Source of the DNA: Endozoicomonas sp965199185
GTDB lineage: Bacteria; Pseudomonadota; Gammaproteobacteria; Pseudomonadales; Endozoicomonadaceae
Direction: 5' to 3'
NCBI GenBank assembly: GCA_965199185.1
Contig: CBDAQW010000004.1
Location: 1-64,000, forward strand
Length of the DNA stretch: 64,000 bases
Shown: positions 42,243-50,858 of the stretch, piece after piece
Layout of the letters: each line of letters begins with the position of its first letter
How positions within the stretch are numbered: the stretch's first letter is position 1
Program-made: the position numbers and the translations under genes
Notes under the pieces: model-generated
Told to the model about the DNA's origin: nothing
What the model saw: only the letters and a program-made list of their open reading frames with translations
Database searches by the model: none

Positions 42243-45038
42243 ATGGAGAAGCATTCTTTACCGTTCAAACCAGGGCGTTTGGCTCTGGCCATCGCCGCCA
42301 GTATTCTGGCCAGCTACCCGACTCCAAAAATTGTTGCTGCCGAACGCGTTGTGACCGATAGCGAGTGGAGTTGCAGTACTTCCACCGATGGACAATGGAA
42401 CTGTCGTGTAGTTACTAAAAAACCAGCCGCTATTCGACGGGCACCGCTGACCGATCTCACTATTGGTCTTCAGCGAGAGAATCAAACAAATGAAGTGGCT
42501 ACCACCACGCCAACCCGAAAGCACCCCCTTGACTGGGTACCCAGAGAACAGCTGTCTGAAGCCCGTACCAACCAGCTGCCTTATTACAGTTGTGGTGCCT
42601 ACGTTGAACCGGATCGCCCTGGAAAACACTTTGAAGGTGATCCGGGTTCTGCGGAGATCATTCTCGAAGCCAATGAGTCTACTTACGATGAAGGCAACAT
42701 AGCAAGACTGACGGGTAATGTGTACGTCCGTCAGGCAAGCAGGCAACTGACCAGTGACAGCGCTTCATTTAACCGTGATACCAATCACGGTGATTTTGAA
42801 GGCAATGTCCACTTTCGTGAAAATAACTTACTGATACTGAGTGAAAAAGGTGGCGTGCAACTGGATACCGGTCGTGCCACATTAGAAAACGCCACTTACG
42901 TTATGCATGAAGAAAATGTTCGTGGCAACGCTGATCTGATGGTTCGCAACGAAGATGGCACGCTTGATCTGACCAATGCCACGTATACCGCCTGTCCTCC
43001 CGGAGACAAAGGCTGGCTACTGAGCAGCAGCAATGTCTCTCTTGATCAGGAAACAGGCAGAGGGGTTGCCAAAAATGCCAGCGTTCGTGTCCAGGGGGTT
43101 CCTATTCTTTATACGCCCTGGATCAGCTTCCCTATTGACGACCGTCGTATGTCCGGTTTTCTTTATCCAACCATTAGCCTCGGTGGGGATAACGGTTTTG
43201 ATTATTCCCAGCCTTATTACTGGAACATTGCACCAAACTACGATGCGACCATCACACCAAGAGTCATGTCTGAACGCGGTGTACTGTTGGAAAATGAGTT
43301 CCGTTATCTGATAAGCAATACTCAGGGAGAACTGGGTTTTGCCGGGTTACTCAATAAAGACAACCTGAAAAAAGGCAACCCTTACTATGATGAGCAACGC
43401 TGGTTGATCAATCTCCGCCAGCAAACTCAGCTCACTTCCAACTGGACGGCAACCGTCGATTATGCCAAAGCCAGTGATAAGAAGTATCTGAATGATTTTG
43501 AGTCTGGTCTGAACCTGTCCAGCCATGGATCTCTGAATCAGAGCATCAGTACCCGATATAACGGCAGCAGCATCAATAACAGCTGGTATGCCAGCATTGA
43601 TGCTCATCAGTATCAAAACATGAGCCGCACCTCAGATGATCCTTACAACACATTGCCTGAGGTGATTATCAGTGGTCTCTGGGACGCAGGTGAGAAACTG
43701 GATGTCAGCTACACCGCCAATTACACCAAATTCACCCGTGACCAGAACTGGGATTACATCAATCAAACCCTGGTGGCTGGGCGTGAGAATGTTCATCAAA
43801 GTCACTACAGTGATGGCTACGGTATCAAAAGAGCCAATGGCGAGCGAGCTTACTTTGAAACCGGCTTGAGCTATCCCATGGAAGCCAGCTACGGATTCCT
43901 GACCCCGGCAGTGAAAGTTCAGCATGTTCAATATCAGCTCAGTAACCTGAAGAAGGATCAGGTGATAGCGGATCTTTCTGACTCCTATGACAATTTCACC
44001 AGTAATGATTACACTGAATCACCAGACACCACTGTGCCTACTTTCAGTGTTGATGGCGGATTGTATTTTGACCGGTTGACTGATTTTGGGGGAACGGCCT
44101 TCACTCATACCCTTGAGCCAAGAATGAAGTACCTCTATGCCCCTCATGCTAAAGGGCAGGCGATGAACCCGATCTTTGATACGTCACTTCAGAGCTTCTC
44201 CTACAGCTCTCTCTGGCGGGACAGCCGCTTTTCCGGTTACGACAGACTGGCGGACAACAATCAGGTTTCTATAGGTCTGACATCCAGACTGATTGAAGAA
44301 GATGGCTTTGAGCGGGTTCGCTTTGGCATAGGCCAAATCTTCTATTTTGCTGACCGGAAAGTATGGATAAGCCCCACATCAGGAACTAAAGATCCAAACA
44401 ACCCCGATAACAACGAGAGAAACTGGGACGAAAACCTGAACGAAACCGAACGTCAGTTGCTCAACGATATGAAGGAATCCACATCACCGCTGGCGACCGA
44501 ACTGGTCTATAACATAAACCGATCCATGAGTGTTCGTCAGGATCTTATGTACGATGCCAACAATAATGAGGTAGACAATTACGGTTTGTACTATACCTAC
44601 AAGCCAGACAGCCGCAAGGTGCTTAATATCGGTTATCGTTTCCGGGATCAGTCTGAGCGCTATGTCAAAAACAGTGATGACCAGAACATTCCAGATGGCA
44701 AGGGCGGTTATAAAACCACCAAAAACGATCTGAGCCAGTCCGATGTTTCCTTTGCCTGGCCGGTTATGCCAAACTGGTCTGCTTTAGGACGCTGGCAGTA
44801 CGACATCACCAACAAGCGGCAGCTTGAGCAAATGGCCGGTGTCGAATACAACAGCTGCTGTTATCAGGTGCGTTTGCTGTGGCGACACTGGATTGAAGAC
44901 GATTCAAACATTGATTACCCCGACAAGAAGAAAGGCATCTTCCTGCAGTTTGTACTGCGTGGGCTGGGTAATCTGACAGGGGGCTCAGTATCAGAGTATC
45001 TCCATGGCATTAAAGGTTATGAGTGGGATGAGAAGTAA
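42243..45038 (+). CDS. lptD: LPS-assembly outer-membrane protein LptD
   Basis: A 931-residue essential beta-barrel protein that inserts lipopolysaccharide into the outer leaflet with LptE. The N-terminus has a signal region (LALAIAASILASYPTPKIVA). Two cysteines follow in EWSCSTSTDGQWNCRV, and a third and fourth lie near the C-terminus (YNSCCYQVRLLWRH), giving the disulfide pairs needed for function. The periplasmic OstA/LptA-like jelly-roll is SYDE-type, with EGNIARLTGNVYVRQ and FEGNVHFRENN. The remainder is rich in barrel strands. Its length is slightly above the usual 780-920. The surA gene starts directly after its stop. Confidence 0.96.
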   Translation: MEKHSLPFKPGRLALAIAASILASYPTPKIVAAERVVTDSEWSCSTSTDGQWNCRVVTKKPAAIRRAPLTDLTIGLQRENQTNEVATTTPTRKHPLDWVPREQLSEARTNQLPYYSCGAYVEPDRPGKHFEGDPGSAEIILEANESTYDEGNIARLTGNVYVRQASRQLTSDSASFNRDTNHGDFEGNVHFRENNLLILSEKGGVQLDTGRATLENATYVMHEENVRGNADLMVRNEDGTLDLTNATYTACPPGDKGWLLSSSNVSLDQETGRGVAKNASVRVQGVPILYTPWISFPIDDRRMSGFLYPTISLGGDNGFDYSQPYYWNIAPNYDATITPRVMSERGVLLENEFRYLISNTQGELGFAGLLNKDNLKKGNPYYDEQRWLINLRQQTQLTSNWTATVDYAKASDKKYLNDFESGLNLSSHGSLNQSISTRYNGSSINNSWYASIDAHQYQNMSRTSDDPYNTLPEVIISGLWDAGEKLDVSYTANYTKFTRDQNWDYINQTLVAGRENVHQSHYSDGYGIKRANGERAYFETGLSYPMEASYGFLTPAVKVQHVQYQLSNLKKDQVIADLSDSYDNFTSNDYTESPDTTVPTFSVDGGLYFDRLTDFGGTAFTHTLEPRMKYLYAPHAKGQAMNPIFDTSLQSFSYSSLWRDSRFSGYDRLADNNQVSIGLTSRLIEEDGFERVRFGIGQIFYFADRKVWISPTSGTKDPNNPDNNERNWDENLNETERQLLNDMKESTSPLATELVYNINRSMSVRQDLMYDANNNEVDNYGLYYTYKPDSRKVLNIGYRFRDQSERYVKNSDDQNIPDGKGGYKTTKNDLSQSDVSFAWPVMPNWSALGRWQYDITNKRQLEQMAGVEYNSCCYQVRLLWRHWIEDDSNIDYPDKKKGIFLQFVLRGLGNLTGGSVSEYLHGIKGYEWDEK

Positions 45039-46331
45039 ATGAAGAAGGGATTAAAACATCTGGCACTAACCTCGTTGTGCCTGTTAGCGTTAGGCAGCAA
45101 TGTCGTATCGGCGGCGGTGCAAAAGCTCGACCGCATTGTTGCGGTGGTGGATAAAGATGTGGTGATGGCCAGTGAGCTTGATAACCGCCTTGAAACCATC
45201 CAGCAACAACTGGTCGATCGCAATATCAACCTGCCACCAGACGATGTTTTGCAAAATCAGATTCTGGAGCAATTGATTGTTGAAAACATTCAGCTGCAAA
45301 TGGCCAGACGCAGCGGCATAAGAGTAGACGACTGGGATCTTAACGATGCCATCAGTCGCATTGCCGAACGCAACCAGCTGACTCTGGATGAATTCAAAAA
45401 GAACCTCGAAGCTGATGGTTTGTCTTTTGCTAAGGTAAGGGAACAGATTCGCCGGGAAATGATCATTAATCGTGTACGCCAGCGCCAGGTTGCCCAGCGT
45501 ATTCACGTCAGTGAGCAGGAAATTGATCACTTTATCGAATCCCCTGAAGGTCAGGCGCAGTTACAAACCGAGTATCGTCTTGGCCACATTCTGATAGCCA
45601 CGCCGGATAACCCAACGCCGGATCAGGTAAAATCCGCAGAATCTCAGGCCATCGACATTTATAAGCAACTGCTGACGGGCGCTAACTTCCAGGAAATGGC
45701 GATTGCCAAATCCAAAGGCCAAAATGCATTGAACGGCGGTGATCTTGGTTGGCGTAAGTCAGATCAACTCCCCACCCTGTTTGCCAACGAAGCGGCCAAA
45801 ATGACCTCTGGTGAGGTATCTGAACCTGTGCGCAGCCCCGGCGGATTCCATATCTTCAAACTGCTGGATACACGAGGTGAAGACAAGGTGGTACAAGATC
45901 AAGTTCATGTACGCCATATCCTGATCAAGCCCAATGAAATTCGCACCGATCTTGAATCACAGATGCAAGCCAGGCGCCTCTATGAAAGAGTCAAAACAGG
46001 AGAAGACTTTGGTGATCTGGCCAAAGCCTATTCCGATGATAGCGCTTCCGCTCTGAACGGTGGCGATATGAGCTGGATTTCTCCCGATGCGCTGGTGCCT
46101 GAATTCCGCACGGTCATGTTAAACATTCCACAACAGACGGTCAGCGAACCATTCCGTACCACATACGGCTGGCATATTCTGGAAGTGCTGGGCAAGCGTA
46201 AGTCGGACATCAGCAATCAGGTGCGTCGCAACCATATCAGAGAACTGCTGAGCAACCGCAAATTTGAAGAAGAACTGCAAGTCTGGCTCCGGGAAATCCG
46301 TGACCAGGCCTTTGTTGAGATCAAACTCTGA
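45039..46331 (+). CDS. surA: Periplasmic chaperone / PPIase SurA
   Basis: A 430-residue periplasmic chaperone that escorts outer-membrane proteins, including LptD, to the Bam complex. The signal peptide ends at VVSAAV. The N-domain begins LDRIVAVVDKDVVMASELDN. Two parvulin domains follow, marked by YRLGHILIATPDNPTPDQVK with NGGDLGWRKSDQLP, and VHVRHILIKPNEIRTD with NGGDMSWISPDALVPEF. Normal length. It starts immediately after the lptD stop and its stop overlaps the pdxA start by one base, so the genes are tightly coupled. Confidence 0.97.
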   Translation: MKKGLKHLALTSLCLLALGSNVVSAAVQKLDRIVAVVDKDVVMASELDNRLETIQQQLVDRNINLPPDDVLQNQILEQLIVENIQLQMARRSGIRVDDWDLNDAISRIAERNQLTLDEFKKNLEADGLSFAKVREQIRREMIINRVRQRQVAQRIHVSEQEIDHFIESPEGQAQLQTEYRLGHILIATPDNPTPDQVKSAESQAIDIYKQLLTGANFQEMAIAKSKGQNALNGGDLGWRKSDQLPTLFANEAAKMTSGEVSEPVRSPGGFHIFKLLDTRGEDKVVQDQVHVRHILIKPNEIRTDLESQMQARRLYERVKTGEDFGDLAKAYSDDSASALNGGDMSWISPDALVPEFRTVMLNIPQQTVSEPFRTTYGWHILEVLGKRKSDISNQVRRNHIRELLSNRKFEEELQVWLREIRDQAFVEIKL

Positions 46332-47383
46332 TGAACTCTCAGCAGTCCTCATTACCCCGGCTGGCCATTACCGCCGGGGAGCCTGCTGGCATCGGGCCTG
46401 ATCTGTGCCTGATGCTGGCAAGTCGTTCTTTTCCGGCACAGCTGGTAATTATTGCTGATCCTGAGTTACTGGATCAAAGAGCCAGAGAACTCAATCTGCC
46501 GGTTAACTTACAGAAGTTTGACCCTGATGATCGTGCCTTATCTAAGCCTGGTACGTTACTGGTTGCTCCGGTATCTCTGCACAGTGCTTGCAAAACCGGA
46601 CAACTAAACCGACAAAACAGTGCTTACGTCCTCGAAACACTGGAACTGGCAACCCAAGGTTGCCAGGACGGAACTTTCGATGCGCTGGTCACTGCACCGG
46701 TACACAAAGGCATTATTAATGATGCTGATATTCCTTTCAGTGGCCATACCGAGTTTCTGGCAGAACAGACCAACACTAAAAAAGTCGTCATGATGCTGGC
46801 TACCGAAGGTTTACGAGTTGCTCTTGCCACAACTCATCTGCCCCTTGCAAACGTCTCTGCCGCTATCACTCGGGATTCTCTGAACCAGGTGATCAATATT
46901 CTACATCGGGAAATGCAAGTTAAATTTGGTCTGCCTCAGCCCAACATTCTAGTGTGCGGTCTGAATCCTCACGCTGGAGAAGACGGACACCTCGGTACAG
47001 AAGAACTGGATACAATCATTCCGGTTCTGGAGCAATGTCGTAGCGTTGGTATGAACCTGACCGGCCCCTTACCTGCAGATACACTGTTCAATCCTGAGTT
47101 GTTGAAGTCAGCGGATGCCGTGCTCGCCATGTATCATGATCAGGGTTTACCGGTTCTGAAGTACAAGGGCTTTGGAAAGGCTGTGAATATCACCCTGGGC
47201 CTTCCGATTATCAGAACCTCCGTCGATCATGGAACGGCCCTTGATCTCGCAGGAAAAGGCACCGCCAGCCCCGGAAGCTTATACACGGCGATTGACGCAG
47301 CTCTGGAAATGGTTTCAGGTATGTGTAGGTCGGTTTCCGCCCGAAGGGCAGAAGCCGACAATAAAAACATCAAACAACGCTAA
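46331..47383 (+). CDS. pdxA: 4-hydroxythreonine-4-phosphate dehydrogenase
   Basis: A 350-residue enzyme of pyridoxal phosphate synthesis. AITAGEPAGIGPDL opens the protein. Metal and substrate residues lie in DALVTAPVHKGIINDA, FSGHTEFLAEQT, GLNPHAGEDGHLG and AMYHDQGLPVLKYKGFGKAV. The usual end would be near ALEMVSGM. The last 18 or so residues (CRSVSARRAEADNKNIKQR) are encoded by a REP-like palindrome that begins at 47322, so the natural C-terminus seems replaced by repeat sequence. The start codon overlaps the surA stop. Confidence 0.95.
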   Translation: MNSQQSSLPRLAITAGEPAGIGPDLCLMLASRSFPAQLVIIADPELLDQRARELNLPVNLQKFDPDDRALSKPGTLLVAPVSLHSACKTGQLNRQNSAYVLETLELATQGCQDGTFDALVTAPVHKGIINDADIPFSGHTEFLAEQTNTKKVVMMLATEGLRVALATTHLPLANVSAAITRDSLNQVINILHREMQVKFGLPQPNILVCGLNPHAGEDGHLGTEELDTIIPVLEQCRSVGMNLTGPLPADTLFNPELLKSADAVLAMYHDQGLPVLKYKGFGKAVNITLGLPIIRTSVDHGTALDLAGKGTASPGSLYTAIDAALEMVSGMCRSVSARRAEADNKNIKQR

Positions 47384-47450
47384 CCCTCGCACAAAACGCT
47401 TGGCGAGATTTGTATCGGTTTATCCGTTCGCGGCAAACCAACCTACACAA
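47322..47450. repeat. Paired REP-like element overlapping the pdxA 3' end
   Basis: A left unit (TGTGTAGGTCGGTTTCCGC, then CCGAAGGGCAGAAGCCGACA) lies at 47322-47360. An inverted outer unit, GCGGCAAACCAACCTACACA, lies at about 47431-47450. The outer arms match over about 18 bases with a few mismatches, as in bipartite REP (BIME) structures. The left unit overlaps the last codons of pdxA. The core is shared with the palindromes at 36361 and 61956. Confidence 0.65.
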
Positions 47451-47505
47451 ACCTCCCACCTGCCGCTATTATACGCGCCCAGACTTTTATCAGTATCCAG
47501 CAATT

Positions 47506-48306
47506 ATGTCCGAACTCCCTTTTCATAAAGCTCGCAAACGTTTTGGCCAGAACTTTCTCCATGATCACAACATCATCCAGAGAATCAGTCAGTCTATCCG
47601 CCCAAGGCCGGGTGACCGTATGGTTGAAATTGGTCCGGGCCAGGGAGCACTCACAGAATACATGCTGGAAGGCGCTGGTGAGCTGGATGTCATCGAGCTG
47701 GACAGAGATCTGATTCCGACATTGAAACTCCGCTTTGGTCTAAACAAACACTTTCGCATCCACGAAGGGGATGCCATGAAGTTTGACTTTGCAGCGCTGA
47801 AAACGGATGAACGGGAACTAAGAGTCGTCGGCAACCTGCCTTACAATATCTCTACACCGCTGATTTTCCATCTGCTGGAATTTCAGGGCATGATCAAAGA
47901 CATGCACTTTATGCTGCAGAAAGAAGTGGTTCTGCGTCTTGCTGCACAGGCTGGCGATAAACACTACGGTCGTCTTGGCATCATGACACAGTATTATTGC
48001 TCAGTAGATTATCTGTTTACTGTCGGTCCGGGAGCCTTTAAACCCGCGCCGAAAGTGGACTCTGCTATTGTTCGCCTGACTCCGCATAAAACACTGCCTC
48101 ACCCCTGCAAAGACATCAAGATGCTGGAAGTTGTGGTACGGGATGCTTTCAGTCAGCGCCGTAAAACCATCCGTAACACCCTAAAAAAACATCTCAATAT
48201 CGAAGAACTGGAAGCCCTGCAAATTGAACCCGGTGCACGCCCGGAAGTCTTGTTACTTGCTGATTATGTGCGAATTGCGGATTATTTAACGGATAAACAG
48301 CCTTGA
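47506..48306 (+). CDS. rsmA: 16S rRNA dimethyladenosine transferase RsmA (KsgA)
   Basis: A 266-residue SAM-dependent enzyme that dimethylates A1518 and A1519 of 16S rRNA during 30S maturation. KRFGQNFLHDHNIIQRI opens it, VEIGPGQGALTEYML is the SAM loop, and the target-adenine motif is NLPYNISTPLIFHLL. The C-terminal domain has FKPAPKVDSAIVRLTP and DAFSQRRKTIRNTLK. The start at 47506 is chosen by homology of the N-terminus; an in-frame ATG at 47410 lies in repeat-derived sequence. It is followed by a short tandem repeat and apaH. Confidence 0.96.
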   Translation: MSELPFHKARKRFGQNFLHDHNIIQRISQSIRPRPGDRMVEIGPGQGALTEYMLEGAGELDVIELDRDLIPTLKLRFGLNKHFRIHEGDAMKFDFAALKTDERELRVVGNLPYNISTPLIFHLLEFQGMIKDMHFMLQKEVVLRLAAQAGDKHYGRLGIMTQYYCSVDYLFTVGPGAFKPAPKVDSAIVRLTPHKTLPHPCKDIKMLEVVVRDAFSQRRKTIRNTLKKHLNIEELEALQIEPGARPEVLLLADYVRIADYLTDKQP

Positions 48307-48345
48307 GCCGATAAACAGCCTTGAGCTAGTTAGAAGCCTTGAGCT
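48292..48345 (+). repeat. 18-bp tandem repeat, three units, at the rsmA stop
   Basis: Units GATAAACAGCCTTGAGCC, GATAAACAGCCTTGAGCT and AGTTAGAAGCCTTGAGCT stand head to tail at 48292, 48310 and 48328, with a partial fourth after them. The first unit contains the rsmA stop TGA (48304-48306). It looks like a local slippage expansion in the rsmA-apaH spacer. Confidence 0.8.
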
Positions 48346-48367
48346 GATAAAGACCTCGGAGTTTTGT

Positions 48368-49174
48368 ATGACCGTTTACGCCATTGGAGATGTACAGGGG
48401 TGCTACGACCCCTTGCGCCGCTTACTGGATAAGATCAGCTTTGACCCTGATCTTGACCAGCTCTGGGTGGCTGGCGACATGGTCAATCGCGGCTCTGAAT
48501 CTTTACAGACATTGCGTTACCTGAAGAGCCTGAAAGACAACTGTATTGCCATCCTTGGGAACCATGATCTCCACCTGCTGGCGGTCGCCACCGGACTGCG
48601 GGAACAGAAAAGAAAAGATACGCTGCATGACCTTCTGGAAGCACCTGATTGCGATGAACTCATTCACTGGGTAAGGCATCGCCCATTTCTCCACCATGAT
48701 CCGCAACGGCAAATCACAATGGTTCATGCGGGAATCCCCCCTGTCTGGACACTCGACAAAACCATTAAAAGAGCCAGAAAGCTTGAACAGGCACTGCAAG
48801 GTGATGATTTTGAAGAAACCTTGAAAATCATCTTCAAACAGGACAAACCCAGACAATGGAGCAGTGCTCTGAGTCGTAAGAAAAAACTGCGTTTATCAGC
48901 AGCCTATTTCACTCAAATGCGCTTTTGCACAGAGCATGGAGAATTGGATCTGAAAAACAAAACCTCAGATCCCGACACAGGTTTTGCGCCCTGGTTCGAT
49001 TTCCCTGAAAGCCCATGTTATAGCAACACCATCTTGTTCGGTCACTGGGCGGCGCTGGATGGTAAAAGTGGCAGAAACAACATTCACGCTCTGGACACAG
49101 GCTGTGTCTGGGGCAAGCGACTGACGGCTCTGAACCTTGACACCTTTGAGCGAATTCAGGTGAAAGCCCGATAA
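48368..49174 (+). CDS. apaH: Diadenosine tetraphosphatase ApaH
   Basis: A 268-residue symmetrical Ap4A hydrolase of the calcineurin-like phosphatase fold. Metal-binding motifs are YAIGDVQGCYDPL, VAGDMVNRGSESL and AILGNHDLHLLAV, with a later His in QITMVHAGIPPVW and the ILFGHWAALDGKSG segment. The C-terminus HALDTGCVWGKRLTALNLDT is typical. Length is normal. It ends the lptD-surA-pdxA-rsmA-apaH cluster, the same order as in E. coli and Pseudomonas. GACCTCGGAGTTTTGT ahead of the ATG carries the RBS. Confidence 0.97.
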   Translation: MTVYAIGDVQGCYDPLRRLLDKISFDPDLDQLWVAGDMVNRGSESLQTLRYLKSLKDNCIAILGNHDLHLLAVATGLREQKRKDTLHDLLEAPDCDELIHWVRHRPFLHHDPQRQITMVHAGIPPVWTLDKTIKRARKLEQALQGDDFEETLKIIFKQDKPRQWSSALSRKKKLRLSAAYFTQMRFCTEHGELDLKNKTSDPDTGFAPWFDFPESPCYSNTILFGHWAALDGKSGRNNIHALDTGCVWGKRLTALNLDTFERIQVKAR

Positions 49175-49362
49175 AAAAACGCCCTTTAAAAGCCACCTGA
49201 AACACACTCAAAATCTCCGATCAAGCCCCCCTCATCTCAACCGATGAATATAAGTACACAGGGCCGGCTATTTACAGGGTTTTCTACCGTAGTCGATATG
49301 ATATTGGAACGATAATCCATATAATACGCCCACTGAGCAACACAACGATGGATCGCACGCCT

Positions 49363-50583
49363 ATGGCCCGCACCAAACAGAACAAACTGGTCACTTTTAC
49401 CTGGCAGGGAAAAGATAAAAGTGGACGTAAAGTAAAGGGAGAGATGCAGAACACCAGCATTGCACTGGTCAAAGCGGAACTGCGCAAGCAAGGTATTCAC
49501 TCTGCCAAGGTTCGTAAAAAAGCGTTCTCTTTTGGAAACAAAGGCGGCAAAATCAAACCCATTGATATTGCTCTCTTCACCCGACAACTGGCAACCATGA
49601 TGAAAGCCGGTGTTCCTCTGTTACAGGCTTTTGACATTACCGCTGAAGGTATAGACAAGCCCGCAATGCGTGAGCTGATCGAAAAAGTCAAGAATGATGT
49701 TGCCGGTGGTTCTACACTAGCCGACTCCCTGAGAAGTAATCCTCTTTATTTCGACGACCTCTACTGCAACCTGGTCGCTTCTGGTGAACAGTCCGGTTCA
49801 CTGGAAACACTGCTTGACCGGATTGCCACCTATAAAGAAAAAACAGAAGCCCTGAAAGCCAAAATCAAAAAGGCCATGAACTACCCCATTGCGGTTGTTT
49901 GTGTGGCCATTATCGTTACCGGTATCCTGCTGATTAAAGTAGTGCCCCAGTTTGAAGAGGTATTCCAGGGGTTCGGTGCAGAGCTTCCGGCCTTTACCCA
50001 GATGGTTATCAGCCTCTCAGAATTTGTACAAGAGTACTGGTTGTTTGCCCTTGGCGGCATTATCGGAGGGCTTTTTACTCTGAAGCACTTGCTGCAACGA
50101 TCTCGCAAAGCTCGTGACCGATTTGATCGCCTGTTATTGAAACTGCCCGTCATTGGCACCATTCTCGACAAATCAGCAGTCGCCCGATTTTCCCGAACGC
50201 TGGCAACGACCTTTGCCGCAGGCGTCCCTCTGGTGGATGCGCTGGACTCTGTTTCCGGAGCCGCCGGTAATGTAGTTTTTGAAGAGGCAACAAAGCGCAT
50301 CAAAGAAGATGTATCTACCGGCCAGCAACTGCAATTCGCCATGCGCAACTCAGGCATATTCCCATCCATGGCCATCCAAATGGTCTCCATTGGTGAAGAG
50401 TCCGGTGCACTGGATGAAATGCTCGATAAAGTCGCCACCTTCTATGAGGATGAAGTGGATAATATGGTGGATGGTCTGACCAGCTTGATGGAACCGATTA
50501 TTATGTCAGTATTGGGCGTTCTGGTGGGTGGCTTGATTATCGCGATGTATCTTCCGATTTTCCAGCTGGGGTCTGTTGTTTAA
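49363..50583 (+). CDS. pilC: Type IV pilus inner-membrane platform protein PilC
   Basis: A 406-residue type II secretion F-domain protein that forms the inner-membrane platform of type IV pili. It has two homologous cytosolic halves, RQLATMMKAGVPLLQAFDIT and RTLATTFAAGVPLVDALDSV. Membrane helices are YPIAVVCVAIIVTGILLIKV, LFALGGIIGGLFTLKHL and SVLGVLVGGLIIAMYLPIFQ. The start at 49363 (MARTKQNKLVTFTWQGKDK) gives the family length; an ATG at 49348 is possible. No pilB, pilD or pilA is adjacent, so the locus is split from the usual pilABCD cluster. Confidence 0.95.
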   Translation: MARTKQNKLVTFTWQGKDKSGRKVKGEMQNTSIALVKAELRKQGIHSAKVRKKAFSFGNKGGKIKPIDIALFTRQLATMMKAGVPLLQAFDITAEGIDKPAMRELIEKVKNDVAGGSTLADSLRSNPLYFDDLYCNLVASGEQSGSLETLLDRIATYKEKTEALKAKIKKAMNYPIAVVCVAIIVTGILLIKVVPQFEEVFQGFGAELPAFTQMVISLSEFVQEYWLFALGGIIGGLFTLKHLLQRSRKARDRFDRLLLKLPVIGTILDKSAVARFSRTLATTFAAGVPLVDALDSVSGAAGNVVFEEATKRIKEDVSTGQQLQFAMRNSGIFPSMAIQMVSIGEESGALDEMLDKVATFYEDEVDNMVDGLTSLMEPIIMSVLGVLVGGLIIAMYLPIFQLGSVV

Positions 50584-50613
50584 AACAACCTGTTACATTT
50601 TACATTAATGTCT

Positions 50614-50657
50614 TTTACTCGCTGGCCAGTTATTTTAATAACTGGCCAGCGAGTAAA
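50614..50657. terminator. Perfect 44-bp palindrome after pilC
   Basis: Two 21-base arms (TTTACTCGCTGGCCAGTTATT and its exact complement) are separated by two bases. The palindrome lies 30 bases past the pilC stop. It has T-rich flanks rather than a long U tract, so it may be a bidirectional terminator or a cruciform-forming site. Confidence 0.7.
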
Positions 50658-50713
50658 CTATCAAACAAACCAAATTGAAACACCTTTCATCACAGACTGA
50701 ATAGCTTTTAATA

Positions 50714-50824
50714 ACCCGATGTGTGACTTTTAATTTCAACATGGCTATCCATGCCACGTGGATCCTGTACAGAACCCATAAGCCATCGATTGGCAACCTA
50801 CGAGATAAAAGTCACACATCGGGT
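50714..50824 (+). repeat. MITE-like inverted-repeat element, copy 4 (internally deleted)
   Basis: A short copy of about 111 bp. Both ends are perfect (ACCCGATGTGTGACTTTTA and its complement), but roughly 70 bases of the interior, including the central hairpin, are missing, with GGATCC joined directly to TGTACAGAACCC. The 8-bp direct repeat TTTTAATA flanks it at 50706-50713 and 50825-50832. It lies between pilC and malM. Confidence 0.9.
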
Positions 50825-50858
50825 TTTTAATAGTTGAGGCGCTTTCCCAGCCTGTTCA

